64,000 nt of DNA from Schlesneria sp. (GCA_028291515.1 JAQGHU010000107.1:99523-163522), one strand, 5' to 3'; shown: positions 8,032-17,726, counted from the first letter of the stretch. Translations and numbers: made by a program. Notes: generated from the letters alone by a model not told the origin.

Positions 8032-8952
8032 ATGTCTGTGACCACTAGTACTGCCAGCCTGACGGTCTCTACCGGCCCTGACCGGGGGCAGACGTTTGCG
8101 CTGACCGAGGAGTTCATCCATATCGGCAGTGGTCCCGATAGTCAGGTTCTGTTAACTGATCCTCAGGTCAGCGAACACCTAGCATCGCTGGCCAATCGCA
8201 ACGGTCGCTTCGCGATTTTCACACCGATCGGCGGCGCGATCACTGTCGACGGGAATTCTCTGGAAGCCGACCAATGGGTCTGGCTGCCGGCTCGGGCCTC
8301 CATCAAGTTGACCTCGAAGACGACGTTGGCGTTTCAATCGAACTTGGCCGACATCGCTGCCGCCGAGACGAAGCTGCCTGAAGCGGCTCTGCCTCCACCC
8401 AAGAAGTCGACCGACAAACGGCGTACCGCGACCAAGAAGGGTGAATCAACGACCACGGGCCGCGCGGTGGCCAAGTTCATCACTGATCGACCTGGCGAAA
8501 CACTGGTTCGATTGGGTGAGGACGGCCATCTGCCCGAACTGTCTCTGCAGGAAGTGACTGCTCCCAAAGCCGATAAGCGCAAGCAGGCATCGCAGGGGAA
8601 TCCGGCGATCATGTATGGTGCCCTCGGCTTCAGCGTACTCGTTTCGGTCGCGATGATGTTCCTCGACCCTCCTTCGTTCGAAGAGCAATCCAGTTCCAAG
8701 GCTCAATCGCGAGAGGAGATCTCGCGCGCCTTCATCGGCGGCGAGAATGGCCCGACGAAACCCTATCAGAAGCTGTTGCGTGAAGCGGGCCTGGCCCATT
8801 CGCGCGGTGACTATGCCAGCGAGCGTGCCGCTTATCTGAACGTTCTCAGTCTGCTAAACTCAGAAGATAAGAATCCGTTCACCGGAATTACCGGCAGCGC
8901 AGATTCTGATGAAGACCTGAAGAAATATCTTTCGGTGCTGTTGAGCCGCTAG
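8032..8952 (+). CDS. FHA-domain membrane protein
   Basis: A 306-residue protein. Residues 7-105 form an FHA-like beta sandwich: SLTVSTGPDRGQTFALTEEFIHIGSGPDSQVLLTDPQVSEHLASL. The phosphothreonine-contacting Arg and Ser of classical FHA domains are replaced here (IGSG in place of IGR, VSEHLA in place of VSRxHA), so phosphopeptide binding is doubtful. A basic linker follows, then one membrane helix (PAIMYGALGFSVLVSVAMMFL, near 200-220) and a tail with a TPR-like stretch (AGLAHSRGDYASERAAYLNVLSLL). The N-terminus should therefore be cytoplasmic and the tail periplasmic. It lies downstream of the TadC-like gene, and FHA proteins are common in secretion loci. Confidence 0.7.
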   Translation: MSVTTSTASLTVSTGPDRGQTFALTEEFIHIGSGPDSQVLLTDPQVSEHLASLANRNGRFAIFTPIGGAITVDGNSLEADQWVWLPARASIKLTSKTTLAFQSNLADIAAAETKLPEAALPPPKKSTDKRRTATKKGESTTTGRAVAKFITDRPGETLVRLGEDGHLPELSLQEVTAPKADKRKQASQGNPAIMYGALGFSVLVSVAMMFLDPPSFEEQSSSKAQSREEISRAFIGGENGPTKPYQKLLREAGLAHSRGDYASERAAYLNVLSLLNSEDKNPFTGITGSADSDEDLKKYLSVLLSR

Positions 8953-9002
8953 AGTTGGTTAGGGTCAGGTCCTACCGCCCGACATGAGATAGACATCCCA
9001 CC

Positions 9003-12000
9003 ATGATGAAATCGCCACTCGCCCCGCTGTTTTTCATGTTGATCGCACTGCCGGCCGTGGCTGAAGATGCGAAGACGCTTCCACCGGCAGCCAGTCAGAT
9101 GGTCGACTTCGTGAAAGACGTTCAACCGATCCTGAAGTCGCGGTGCTTCGCTTGTCATGACGGTGCGAAGCAACGAGGTGGATTGCGGTTGGACGTGAAA
9201 GCAGCCGCCTTCAAAGGTGGCGAAAGCGACGCCCCCGCGATTGTGCCGGGTAAGTCCGCCGAAAGCCCGCTGGTCCGATTCGTGGCAGGACTGGAAGAGG
9301 GCATGTTGATGCCTCCCGAGGGAGACCGCTTGACGGCCGAACAGATCGGCCTGCTGCGTGCGTGGATCGATCAGGGTGCGAAGTGGCCCGACAATGCGTC
9401 CGCAGAAGATGATGTCGCTGGCCACTGGTCGTTTCGACCTGTTGTGCGAGCTGCCATTCCGCCAACGTCAAAGTCATGGACCAGGAATCCGGCGGACGCG
9501 TTTGTCGTTGATCAACTCATGAAGACGATCCAGCTTGATCCATCCCCCGAAGCGGACCGCGCGACTTTGATCCGCCGTCTCAGTTTCGATTTGCTCGGCC
9601 TGCCACCCACGCCCGCTGAAGTTGACGAATTTGTCGCTGATACCAATCCCGATGCGTATGAACGCCTGGTCGATCGCCTGCTGGCGTCGTCTCACTTTGG
9701 TGAACGCTGGGCTCGTCACTGGCTCGACGTTGTCCGTTTCGCCGAAAGCGACGGGTTTGAAACCAATCAACCTCGCCCCAATGCCTGGCCCTACCGTGAT
9801 TATGTGATCCGCGCCTTCAATGAAGACAAACCGTATGTGAATTTCATCGCGGAACAACTGGCGGGTGATGCGATGGGAATCGACGAAGCGACGGGGTTCA
9901 TCGTCGGGGGAGCGTACGACCGCGTGAAGAGTCCCGATCCCGGCCTGACCGCGCAACAGCGAGCCGATGAAATGCACGACATGGTCAGCACCACCGGGAG
10001 CGCGTTCCTGGGCCTGACCGTCGGTTGTGCCCGTTGCCACAACCACAAGTTCGATCCGATCTCGCAGGTCGATTACTACTCAATCAAGGCAATTTTCGCT
10101 GGTGTTCAGCATGGTGATCGACCGATCAAGCCGCTCGACTTCCAGCAACGCGAGCAAAAGATAACGAAGGTCAAGGAAGAACTCGCCCGCGTCGAAACGG
10201 CCTTGCGAGCCTTCGAGCCGGTGGCCTTCACGGCACCATCAACTCGTGAATCGCCAGCCGATCTGCTGCTGGACGATGACACCGCGGATAGCACCTCGGC
10301 CGATCAACCGAGTATCTCGCAATACGTCCCCCGTATCGGACTGGAACCACATCGACCGGGTACGGCTCACGGGCAGGCCAGCGACCCTGGTGATTCCAGC
10401 CGGTTCCCGAATCTGGGTCGCAACTATTCCTACTGGAAGAATGTTGCAGGACGAGATGTCTTCAGTTGGAATCCGCGCGTCACTGGTTTGTACGACGTCT
10501 GGATCTCCTGGGGTTGCGGTTGGATGACTCATGCGGCGGATGCTCGTTATGTCCTGGATCTGGATGGCGATCTCGCAACCAAAGACGATCAGCGCGAGAT
10601 CGCTCGCGTTGATCAACGACGCTTTGCCGATGGGACCGGTGGCGACGAACAGCAACCGCGGTGGAGTGGCTTCTTCTCGTTGGGAAGTTATGAGTTCACC
10701 CCCGCCACACGACTAATTCTTCGCGGTGGTGAAACGGATGCTTTTGTAACTGCCGACCTGTTGTGTCTACAGAAGGCCGCACGAGCAAGTTCGTCGGAAC
10801 CAAAGCGGCTGCCAAGCCTGCGGGCGTCAGTTCAGCGAAAGACCAATGTCGAACGGTTCACTCCAATCACAGCCAAGGTCGTGCGGTTTGTGATCGAGCA
10901 AACCAACAACGGGTCTCAACCCTGCGTTGACGAACTGGAAGTCTTCACGACGGAAGCGGCTCCGCGAAACGTCGCACTCGAAGCGACGGCAACATCATCA
11001 TCGAGCTTGCCCGGCTACGAGATTCACCAACTGAAGCACATCAATGACGGTCGCTACGGTAACGCGGCCAGTTGGATTTCGAACGAGGCGGGGCGCGGCT
11101 GGATTCAGGTCGAGTTTCCGCGACCGGTCGAAATTGATCGCGTCTTGTGGAGTCGGGATCGCCCCGAGAACGGCCAGTTCGTCGATCGAATCGCCACGAA
11201 GTATCGAGTCGAAGCGGGACTGACTGCCGATTCGATGGTCGTCGTCGCCACGTCTGATGATCGCCTGGCGATCGATCGCAATGTGACTTCATTGCCGACG
11301 CGAGTCGGTGCGTCGCGCGGAGAAGAACAGCAGATCTCGGGATTGTCGCAGCGACAAGCATCGCTCAGCACGACACTGCGACAATTGACTGAGATGCGAC
11401 AAGTGTACGCCGGCCAATTCGGGACACCCGAACAGACGCATCGCTTTCACCGAGGCGACCCGCTGCAACCGAAGGAGCCAATCGCTCCCGCAGGTCTGGC
11501 AAAATTCGGACAAGAGCTCACGTTGCCGCTGGATGCTCCCGAGGCAGCACGCCGCCAACAATTGGCAGACTGGATCACAGATCCCAAGCATCCGTTGACC
11601 GCTCGCGTCTACGTCAATCGGCTCTGGCACTTTCACTTCGGCCAGGGTCTGGTCACGACGCCCAGCGACTTCGGACGTAACGGGGCTAAGCCGTCACACC
11701 CTGAACTATTGGATTGGCTTGCCAGTGAAATCACAGACCCCGGGCGCGAGGCCTCGCCCAAGCGGTTGCATCGACTGATTGTGACATCCGCCACGTATCG
11801 TCAGAGCGGCACTGGCCGCCCGGATGGAATGGCCGCTGATGCCGGATCAAGACTGCTCTGGCGGTTCCCACCGCGACGACTGGAAGCAGAACCGCTACGC
11901 GATGCGATTCTGTCCGTCTGCGGCAACCTGGACGATCGCATGGGGGGACCGGGCTTCGACTTGTTCGAGCCCAACACGAACTACGTGAAGGTCTATAACT

Positions 12001-12389
12001 CGCGAAAAGAATTCGGTCCGGCCGAATGGCGGCGGATGGTTTATCAATCCAAGCCGCGGATGCAACTGGATGACACTTTCGGTCAGTTCGATTGCCCCGA
12101 TGCCGGCCAGATCACTCCGAAGCGAACCAGTTCCATCACAGCACTGCAGGCCCTGAATCTGCTCAACAGCCAGTTCATCGTGCAGCAGTCGGCCATGTTC
12201 GCCACGCGTCTGGAACGCGAAGCAGGGCCAACGGTCGCCAAGCAGATTGAACGCGCATTCTCGTTGGCGTTTCTCCGCAATCCGACAGACGAAGAGCAAG
12301 CCGCCTCGTCCGAGTTCATTGCGCAACACGGCCTGCCAGCGTTCTGTCGAGCCATGCTGAACGCCAATGAATTCTTATTTGTATTCTGA
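9003..12389 (+). CDS. PSCyt1/DUF1549/DUF1553 planctomycete cytochrome protein
   Basis: An 1128-residue exported protein with a Sec signal (MMKSPLAPLFFMLIALPAVA). Domain order: PSCyt1 heme domain with a CFACH motif at 48-52; DUF1549 (about 150-360, with a second CxxCH-like CARCHNHKFDP); a long insertion (about 390-770) containing two beta-sandwich parts, the second resembling a discoidin F5/8 carbohydrate-binding domain (NVALEATATSSS...WIQVEFPRPVEIDRVLWSRDR); and DUF1553 (about 840-1110; QQLADWITDPKHPLTARVYVNRLWHFHFG). These proteins are almost restricted to the PVC group, and genomic work links many to polysaccharide breakdown, but none of the core domains has a proven reaction. Heme binding is inferred from the motifs. 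Confidence 0.93.
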   Translation: MMKSPLAPLFFMLIALPAVAEDAKTLPPAASQMVDFVKDVQPILKSRCFACHDGAKQRGGLRLDVKAAAFKGGESDAPAIVPGKSAESPLVRFVAGLEEGMLMPPEGDRLTAEQIGLLRAWIDQGAKWPDNASAEDDVAGHWSFRPVVRAAIPPTSKSWTRNPADAFVVDQLMKTIQLDPSPEADRATLIRRLSFDLLGLPPTPAEVDEFVADTNPDAYERLVDRLLASSHFGERWARHWLDVVRFAESDGFETNQPRPNAWPYRDYVIRAFNEDKPYVNFIAEQLAGDAMGIDEATGFIVGGAYDRVKSPDPGLTAQQRADEMHDMVSTTGSAFLGLTVGCARCHNHKFDPISQVDYYSIKAIFAGVQHGDRPIKPLDFQQREQKITKVKEELARVETALRAFEPVAFTAPSTRESPADLLLDDDTADSTSADQPSISQYVPRIGLEPHRPGTAHGQASDPGDSSRFPNLGRNYSYWKNVAGRDVFSWNPRVTGLYDVWISWGCGWMTHAADARYVLDLDGDLATKDDQREIARVDQRRFADGTGGDEQQPRWSGFFSLGSYEFTPATRLILRGGETDAFVTADLLCLQKAARASSSEPKRLPSLRASVQRKTNVERFTPITAKVVRFVIEQTNNGSQPCVDELEVFTTEAAPRNVALEATATSSSSLPGYEIHQLKHINDGRYGNAASWISNEAGRGWIQVEFPRPVEIDRVLWSRDRPENGQFVDRIATKYRVEAGLTADSMVVVATSDDRLAIDRNVTSLPTRVGASRGEEQQISGLSQRQASLSTTLRQLTEMRQVYAGQFGTPEQTHRFHRGDPLQPKEPIAPAGLAKFGQELTLPLDAPEAARRQQLADWITDPKHPLTARVYVNRLWHFHFGQGLVTTPSDFGRNGAKPSHPELLDWLASEITDPGREASPKRLHRLIVTSATYRQSGTGRPDGMAADAGSRLLWRFPPRRLEAEPLRDAILSVCGNLDDRMGGPGFDLFEPNTNYVKVYNSRKEFGPAEWRRMVYQSKPRMQLDDTFGQFDCPDAGQITPKRTSSITALQALNLLNSQFIVQQSAMFATRLEREAGPTVAKQIERAFSLAFLRNPTDEEQAASSEFIAQHGLPAFCRAMLNANEFLFVF

Positions 12390-12583
12390 CGAATCCGCGA
12401 TAAGCCATTACTGCTTTGGTTGTTAAAGCGAGTTGCGTCTAGCGGTACGCACGCCCGCAGATTCTTCCCATTCTATCTAATCGGCAAAACGCTCAAGATC
12501 GCTGCAACTGTTCGCCGATAGCATACGGACGGGCCAGATCGATCACTGCGCCCCTGTCGCGCACTTACCCTGAGAGCGATCGA

Positions 12584-13009
12584 ATGAGCAGTTCTCAATC
12601 AGAGCCACGCAAGACTTCGCGATGGCTGGCTCGCTTGCCGCGCCTTCGCGTTGCGATGGGGGTGGCCCTTGTTTTGACCGCTGTCGGGTTCGGCGTCCAC
12701 AGCGCGATGAATCGTCGCGTTGAAGCCATTGACGATTCCGAACTGGAAGTCCTGGATGATTTAGACGTCGAATCGTCGCCAGACCGACCTCGCCCTTTGG
12801 CCGCGACCATCACCGACGTCGTCCCGGCAGTGCATCGAGAAGCCGCGGGCGACACAAATGGAGTTCAGTTGGCAGCACATGCCACTGGCGTCCGACCGGA
12901 ATCGCAGCCGCCGGTTTGGCTAAGTGGGACGATTGAAGATTCAGGGTCTGGGGCCACGGGTGCCGACCAGAATACGAATGCTTCTCCATTCCGTCGGTTC
13001 AATCGATAA
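12584..13009 (+). CDS. Small membrane-anchored protein of unknown function
   Basis: A 141-residue protein with a basic N-terminus, one membrane helix (MGVALVLTAVGFGVHSAM, about residues 23-40) and an acidic then Pro/Ala-rich disordered tail (EAIDDSELEVLDDLDVESSPD...). It looks like a single-pass anchor with a periplasmic tail. It stands 20 bases before the ExeA-like ATPase on the same strand and is probably co-transcribed. In ExeA/GspA systems the ATPase partner is GspB, a single-pass protein reaching the peptidoglycan, so a GspB-like role is possible by position and topology but no GspB domain is visible. Confidence 0.55.
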   Translation: MSSSQSEPRKTSRWLARLPRLRVAMGVALVLTAVGFGVHSAMNRRVEAIDDSELEVLDDLDVESSPDRPRPLAATITDVVPAVHREAAGDTNGVQLAAHATGVRPESQPPVWLSGTIEDSGSGATGADQNTNASPFRRFNR

Positions 13010-13029
13010 GCATCGCTACCGAGAACGAG

Positions 13030-13851
13030 ATGTACGAACAATATTGGGGATTGCGAACGGCTCCCTTCGGCAATGATCGAAGTGACGAGTCATTCTTTGC
13101 GAGCAGCACTCACCAAAGCGCCTTGTTGAAGTTGCGTTTTCTCGTCAATCACCGGCGGGGCGCCGGATTGTTGGTGGGCCCTAGCGGTGCCGGAAAGACG
13201 CGTCTACTGCAGTCTCTACTGCCCGAAGACGACAGTCATCCTGCGAATCTGGTGAATATTGTTTACCCGTTGATGTCGCCGCTGGAACTCTTGTGCTTCA
13301 TTGTGACCACCCTGGGTGAAGACCATCCCGCCAACGTCGGAACCTCGATCGATGTGGTGCTCAGACAATTGGTTGCACAACTACGCATGTTGACGAAAGC
13401 AGGCTATCCCGCTGTCATCGTGATCGACGACGCTCACGCCATTACGGATCGACACGTGATGCAGTCCTTACAGCTACTGCTGAATCTGCAACAGATTGCT
13501 GGTGTGGAATTCACGCTGATCCTATCAGGCCAACCGGATCTGGTGGCGATGACGAAGCGGCTACCTCAACTGGATGATCGGATCTCGATTCCGTGCGTAC
13601 TGACGGCGATGTCGGCGAAAGAGACCGCCGACTACATTGAGCATCGAATGAAAGCTGCGGGCGCTGTCGAATCGATCTTCAGCCTCGACGCCATGCAGGC
13701 CGTGTACGAACTGTCAGGCGGATTGCCTCGCCGCATCAATCGACTTTGCGATTTCGCCCTTGTCGTTGGTTTCGCGGAAGGCCTCGGTCTGATCGACGCC
13801 AGACAGATCGAAGCCGTGTCGTCGGAATTGAATCTGACCAAAGCGGCTTGA
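13030..13851 (+). CDS. ExeA/GspA-like AAA ATPase
   Basis: A 273-residue P-loop ATPase starting MYEQYWGLRTAPFGNDRSDESFF, the classic opening of the ExeA/GspA family (YxxxFGLxxxPFxxxPDxxxF). Walker A is GPSGAGKT at residues 50-57, Walker B VIVIDDAH at about 129-135, and a SGQPDL sensor-type loop follows. The AAA lid ends with SGGLPRRINRLCDFALVVGFAEGL. The family helps insert the type II secretion secretin through the peptidoglycan, though related proteins occur in transposition systems too. No peptidoglycan-binding C-terminal domain is present. Context with GspE just downstream and a secretin at 54.8 kb favours secretion. Confidence 0.85.
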   Translation: MYEQYWGLRTAPFGNDRSDESFFASSTHQSALLKLRFLVNHRRGAGLLVGPSGAGKTRLLQSLLPEDDSHPANLVNIVYPLMSPLELLCFIVTTLGEDHPANVGTSIDVVLRQLVAQLRMLTKAGYPAVIVIDDAHAITDRHVMQSLQLLLNLQQIAGVEFTLILSGQPDLVAMTKRLPQLDDRISIPCVLTAMSAKETADYIEHRMKAAGAVESIFSLDAMQAVYELSGGLPRRINRLCDFALVVGFAEGLGLIDARQIEAVSSELNLTKAA

Positions 13852-13878
13852 GAGTAGACGGCATACGGACTCTGCCTG

Positions 13879-14463
13879 CTATTTTTCTGGCTTCTTCTCT
13901 TCGAACTTCAGCGATGCGGAGTTGATGCAGTAGCGCAGGCCCGTCGGTTGCGGACCGTCTCCGAACACGTGTCCCAGATGCGCGTCGCACCGCTTGCAGA
14001 GCACCTCCACTCGTCGCGTTCCATCGCTGACATCCTGCTTGGTCTTGATGACGTTCTCGTCGACCGGTTGAAAGTAGCTGGGCCAGCCGGTCCCTGATTC
14101 GAACTTTGTCTCTGAGTCAAACAGCGGTTCATCGCAGCAGATACAGTGATAGACACCGGTCTTCTTGTTGTTCCAGTACTGACCGGTGAACGCGGGTTCG
14201 GTCACCTTCAGCCTGGCTACCTTGTACTGCATCGGTGTCAGTTGCTTCCGCCACTCAGCCGCCGTCTTGACGACCTTCTCGGACTTTTGCCCCGCTTCTT
14301 TATCGTCACCGTCAGACTTCGCTGGCTTGGCACTCTCTTTGGCCACCGACCTGGATTTTGAGACCGTACCTGGCTTCGTCGCTGGATCCGCTGCGTGGCT
14401 GGCCACCAAAGCAGTGAAACAGATGAGGGTGACAAAGAGCAGACCGGCAGTTCGGCGAAACAT
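13879..14463 (-). CDS. msrB: Exported peptide-methionine (R)-S-oxide reductase
   Basis: A 194-residue protein with a Sec signal ([24 protein letters not shown]) followed by a Lys/Ser-rich linker and the MsrB domain (about 66-190). Zinc is held by CxxC pairs at 107/110 and 156/159, the substrate loop [14 protein letters not shown] is intact, and the catalytic cysteine is C179 in RYCINSASL. No obvious resolving cysteine upstream is seen, so reduction may proceed directly with thioredoxin-like partners. It repairs methionine-R-sulfoxide in proteins. The signal peptide puts it outside the cytoplasm, unlike the common housekeeping MsrB. It is a single minus-strand gene between two plus-strand secretion genes. 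Confidence 0.95.
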   Translation of the reverse strand: MFRRTAGLLFVTLICFTALVASHAADPATKPGTVSKSRSVAKESAKPAKSDGDDKEAGQKSEKVVKTAAEWRKQLTPMQYKVARLKVTEPAFTGQYWNNKKTGVYHCICCDEPLFDSETKFESGTGWPSYFQPVDENVIKTKQDVSDGTRRVEVLCKRCDAHLGHVFGDGPQPTGLRYCINSASLKFEEKKPEK

Positions 14464-14904
14464 GCTTTGGCCTTCAATCGGAAGTCATTGAAGCGGTGGG
14501 ATCTCTCACGGCAGGCCACCAATTCTAGGCCAGAAGTGCCGTTCGCATCAATATTTCCCAGCTCTCTTTTTGAACAGGTTTGGCGGTCGGTTGGTGTCTG
14601 GAGTAATGATGAATGTCGCTTCAAATGGATCTACCGCGAAACCAAAGGGGCGATTAGGAGGGTTGGGAGCACATCGACTGAGCGGCTCAGTAGGAGCTTC
14701 GCCCTCCCAAAAACTGATCAATCCCACCTAGTTGTGGCCTAGGTTAACTTGGACATTAACCCTTAATTGCATTCAGGATCCGTTCAGGTTTGCCGATTCA
14801 ATTTGACCTGCGCAGACTGCCCCTTGCTGTTGCGGGGCGTTCAGCCGACAATGATTGTTCTCGACGTTTTGTCTCCAAATACGCCGGAAAAGACATTTCG
14901 ACAT
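14464..14904. other. Intergenic region before gspE
   Basis: No gene is supported. The region holds the hairpin element at 14663-14710 and, close to the next gene, GGTTAA (14742-14747) facing TTAACC (14756-14761), a small dyad that could be a regulatory site. No strong sigma-70 promoter could be placed. Confidence 0.4.
14663..14710. repeat. Nested hairpin repeat (GGAGCTTCGCCCTCCC type)
   Basis: The outer arms are TTGGGAG (14663-14669) and CTCCCAA (14704-14710). Inside is a perfect hairpin, ACTGAGC (14677-14683), one base, GCTCAGT (14685-14691). GGAGC words sit on both sides. The wording resembles an intergenic repeat type often seen in planctomycete genomes. Only this copy is present in the window. 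Confidence 0.6.
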
Positions 14905-16587
14905 ATGGATATCGCCAAGACTCTCATTCGCCACGGGCTTGTTTCCAAAGAGCAGGTCGATATCGCTATTTCGACTTCGGCGGGACGGCGACTGGATCGG
15001 GTGCTCGTCGATAATGGCGTGCTCGACGAAGACGCAGCTCTGAAAGCGTTTGCCGATGAACTGGGGATGCCATTCGTCGACGTGAAGCACGAATTGATCG
15101 ACCGCGAACTCTTGATGCAGTTCCCGACGACGGCTGTCTTTCGTCATTCGCTGCTACCGATCAGCCGACAGAACGGCAGCGTGGTGGTCGCCACTTGCGA
15201 TCCATTCAACCTGGAAGCGTTGGAAGAACTGGAGTCTGTCAGCGGCTTTCATCTGGTCCCGGTGCTCGCGCGGCGGTTGGATGTGGTCGAGCTGATCAAA
15301 GAGCATCTTGGGGTCGGCGGCGACACCTTGAACGAACTGGTGGCTCAACGATCGGCCGACGGCGTTGAACTGCTGAGTGACATGTCCGCCGATGACGGTG
15401 ATTTGGCTCAACAGGCCGAAAACGCCTCGGTGATCAAGCTGGTGAACGAGTTGTTGCTGGAAGCATTGGAGCAGCAGTCGAGCGACGTTCACATCGAGCC
15501 TCAAGAGAACGGCTTGATCATTCGTTATCGCGTTGACGGGTTGTTGCGAGTGCAGCCGGTCCCTGAATCGATCATGCACTTCTATGCGGCGATCGTCACT
15601 CGACTGAAAATCATGTCGAAATTGAATATTGCCGAAAAGCGCATTCCGCAGGACGGCCGCATCAAGTTGAAGATCTCGGGTCGCGAGATCGATGTCCGTG
15701 TTTCGATCATCCCCATGATCTATGGCGAAGGGGTGGTGCTGCGACTGCTCGACAAGGGACGCATGGTCTTCAATCTGAAGAACGTCGGGATGCCCGATGC
15801 CATGGCGAAGACATTTCATGAGTTGATCGCGATGCCGCACGGGATTGTGCTAGTCACCGGTCCGACTGGTAGCGGTAAAACATCGACGCTGTACAGTGCG
15901 CTGAACGAGATCAAAGACCCATCAATCAAGATTATCACAGTCGAAGATCCCGTCGAATATCAAAATGCAGGGATCAGTCAGATCCAGGTGCATAGCAAGG
16001 TGGGACTGACCTTCGCGGCGGGTCTGCGAAGCATTCTGCGTCACGATCCGGACGTCATCCTGATCGGGGAAATCCGCGATGGTGAAACTGCCGAGGCGGC
16101 CATCCAGGCCTCACTGACAGGCCACCTGGTATTCAGCACCTTGCACACGAACGACGCTCCGAGCGCATTCGCCCGTCTGATCGATATGGGTGTTGAACCC
16201 TATCTGGTCGCCAGTACCGTCGAAGGAGTGCTGGCTCAACGATTGGTGCGAGTGTTATGCAAGCACTGCAAAATCGCCTACACCCCCGCGGTGGAAGAGA
16301 TCCCTGACGACTTTCCGCGGCCGGTGCCAGAACATTTCTACAAGCCGGCCGGTTGTCGCGAATGTCGCGGGACCGGCTATGCCGGGCGTCGCGCGATCTT
16401 CGAATTGCTGCGAACCGATCCGGAAATCGGCAAGCTGTGTGTGGCCCGCGCCAGTTCGGCGGCGATCCGCGAATACGCATTGCTCAATGGCATGTTAGGA
16501 TTGCGATTGAATGGCTACCAGCGCGTGATCGACGGAACGACAACACTCGAAGAGGTTCTGCGAATCACCAAGGCTGACGTCAGCTAG
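14905..16587 (+). CDS. gspE: GspE/PilB-type secretion or pilus assembly ATPase
   Basis: A 560-residue ATPase from ATG 14905 ([23 protein letters not shown]). The open frame extends 46 codons further up, but the added part is unlike the family, and GGAAAAG lies upstream of 14905. Domain order: an N-terminal GspE-N/MshEN domain (about 1-140), the N2 domain with SSDVHIEPQ, then the ATPase core with Walker A GPTGSGKT (319-326), Walker B ILIGEIRD (about 384-392) and the [12 protein letters not shown]is box. A four-cysteine zinc site is formed by CKHC and CREC (about 452-487). It powers pseudopilin or pilin polymerisation at the inner membrane. No gspF neighbour is present; an ExeA-like ATPase precedes it and a pseudopilin fragment follows. 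Confidence 0.93.
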   Translation: MDIAKTLIRHGLVSKEQVDIAISTSAGRRLDRVLVDNGVLDEDAALKAFADELGMPFVDVKHELIDRELLMQFPTTAVFRHSLLPISRQNGSVVVATCDPFNLEALEELESVSGFHLVPVLARRLDVVELIKEHLGVGGDTLNELVAQRSADGVELLSDMSADDGDLAQQAENASVIKLVNELLLEALEQQSSDVHIEPQENGLIIRYRVDGLLRVQPVPESIMHFYAAIVTRLKIMSKLNIAEKRIPQDGRIKLKISGREIDVRVSIIPMIYGEGVVLRLLDKGRMVFNLKNVGMPDAMAKTFHELIAMPHGIVLVTGPTGSGKTSTLYSALNEIKDPSIKIITVEDPVEYQNAGISQIQVHSKVGLTFAAGLRSILRHDPDVILIGEIRDGETAEAAIQASLTGHLVFSTLHTNDAPSAFARLIDMGVEPYLVASTVEGVLAQRLVRVLCKHCKIAYTPAVEEIPDDFPRPVPEHFYKPAGCRECRGTGYAGRRAIFELLRTDPEIGKLCVARASSAAIREYALLNGMLGLRLNGYQRVIDGTTTLEEVLRITKADVS

Positions 16588-16699
16588 TGCGTGGAGCACT
16601 TACGTGTCGCGTTGAAACATGGGTTAGACTAAGCGGTTTTCTGCTCGCGGGACGCCACAGTTAGGTTAAGAGTCGAATCGTCTTCAGTAAGGATGTCTG

Positions 16700-16954
16700 G
16701 TGCGAATCTCGTCGCCTGAATACGTGGTCGTCGCGATCCTGGCCTTGGTCCTGCTGTTACTCGTCGCGCCAGCAGTGCTTTACAAGCGCGAACAGGCTCG
16801 GCAAATGATGAAGCAGGATCGACTGAAGCAGGTCGGCATGTCGCTGAATAACTATCACGACACTTTCAACAGCTTCCCCGCCGGGTCCACCGCGAAGAAA
16901 CAACCAGCGAAACGGCAACCGAAGCCGCAGGACGTGTTGATCTCGCCGTTGTAG
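16700..16954 (+). CDS. Short DUF1559-like pseudopilin fragment
   Basis: An 84-residue protein read from GTG 16700, behind AAGGA at proper spacing. It reproduces the start of DUF1559 pseudopilins: a hydrophobic helix (EYVVVAILALVLLLLVAPAVLY), then REQAR and LKQVGMSLNNYHDTFNSFPAGS. A normal DUF1559 protein continues for some 200 more residues; here it ends after a basic linker. The prepilin peptidase site (G before F-T-L-I-E) is absent, with SSPEY at that position. It may be a truncated, non-processed relic, or a short membrane peptide kept for its helix. A repeat element begins 30 bases after the stop. It sits right after gspE, which fits a pilin origin. Confidence 0.6.
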   Translation: MRISSPEYVVVAILALVLLLLVAPAVLYKREQARQMMKQDRLKQVGMSLNNYHDTFNSFPAGSTAKKQPAKRQPKPQDVLISPL

Positions 16955-16983
16955 GCCGACTGCGCTGTCTCTTTTCCAAAGAC

Positions 16984-17160
16984 GTGCCACTGCGTTGGCT
17001 GCTTCGGACAACCAGTGTGATTGCTGTCGCCGCGTCGAACGACAGTTCCGGCACTTCTCCAGGCCGCAAGAATGTGTCTCTCTTTGGAATCCACCGAGAT
17101 CATCGTCATGATCAAACGGCGTCGGCACTGCGTTGTCCGAAGCGTCCAACACAGTGGCAC
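16984..17160. repeat. Inverted-repeat element (GTGCCACTG...CAGTGGCAC)
   Basis: Two arms of about 36 bases, 16984-17019 and 17124-17160, are near-perfect reverse complements: GTGCCACTGCGTTGG on the left against the complement of CCAACACAGTGGCAC on the right, with CTTCGGACAA shared in the centre. About 104 bases lie between them. The layout is that of a small non-coding mobile element or its remains, placed exactly where the pseudopilin frame stops. No coding sequence lies in it. Confidence 0.7.
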
Positions 17161-17181
17161 GTCTCTCGTGGCTGGAAGCTG

Positions 17182-17541
17182 CTAGAACGACCAGACAGCC
17201 TCGCCACGAGTTCTGCAGCAGTGGCATCCCAATACCGCCTGGCGGATTTTGGCAAGGACGTTGGCGGGAGCTCGGCACAAGATCAGCGTACCGTCGGCGT
17301 CATCAATGCTGTCCTGGAACGCCTGTAACATCGCGAGCCCCATGTCATCGATGTCACTGATGGATGACAGTTCCACAACAACCTGAATCGGACGTTCACT
17401 GACGACCAGCGAAACGAATTCCAGCAGTTCTTCGGAAACGATGTCGTAGTTCTGTTCATTGAGGAAGCGGACCGTGAAGCACAGGACAGTCACGTTGCGA
17501 ACCTGTTCGACGTAGAAGCTGCTGGCTGTGGCGATCGTCAT
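17182..17541 (-). CDS. STAS-domain protein (anti-sigma factor antagonist-like)
   Basis: A 119-residue protein from ATG 17541 (MTIATASSFYVEQ), preceded by AAGGAT at suitable spacing; a longer frame upstream is basic and unlike the family. The whole protein is one STAS domain: VEQVRNVTVLCF, IQVVVELSSISDIDDMGLAMLQAF, GTLILCRAPANVLAKIRQA. In SpoIIAA-type antagonists the loop is iDSxG with a serine phosphorylated by the cognate kinase; here it reads IDDMG, so aspartate replaces that serine and kinase control is unlikely. Three cysteines near the end (GCHCCR) are unusual. No anti-sigma factor gene is adjacent, so the partner is unknown. Confidence 0.75.
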   Translation of the reverse strand: MTIATASSFYVEQVRNVTVLCFTVRFLNEQNYDIVSEELLEFVSLVVSERPIQVVVELSSISDIDDMGLAMLQAFQDSIDDADGTLILCRAPANVLAKIRQAVLGCHCCRTRGEAVWSF

Positions 17542-17726
17542 GATGGCATCCTTTGCGAACGATTGAGAATGAAACAGCGTGCGAACGTGCCGAAAAAAAG
17601 CTGCTCGACTTGTTCTCACCCTCGCAAAGGCTAGCTGGCAATTGTGAACCACCGCGGAACTCTTGATGAATATCAAGAACAGAGATTGGGACGAACTGAG
17701 GGGAGCCGATCGCCGAACCGAGGCAA

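Noticed and set aside
13030..13851. ExeA-like ATPase as a transposition helper (TniB/IstB-like)
   Set aside because: The opening YWGLRTAPFGNDRSDESFF and the secretion context fit GspA/ExeA better, and no transposase is near.
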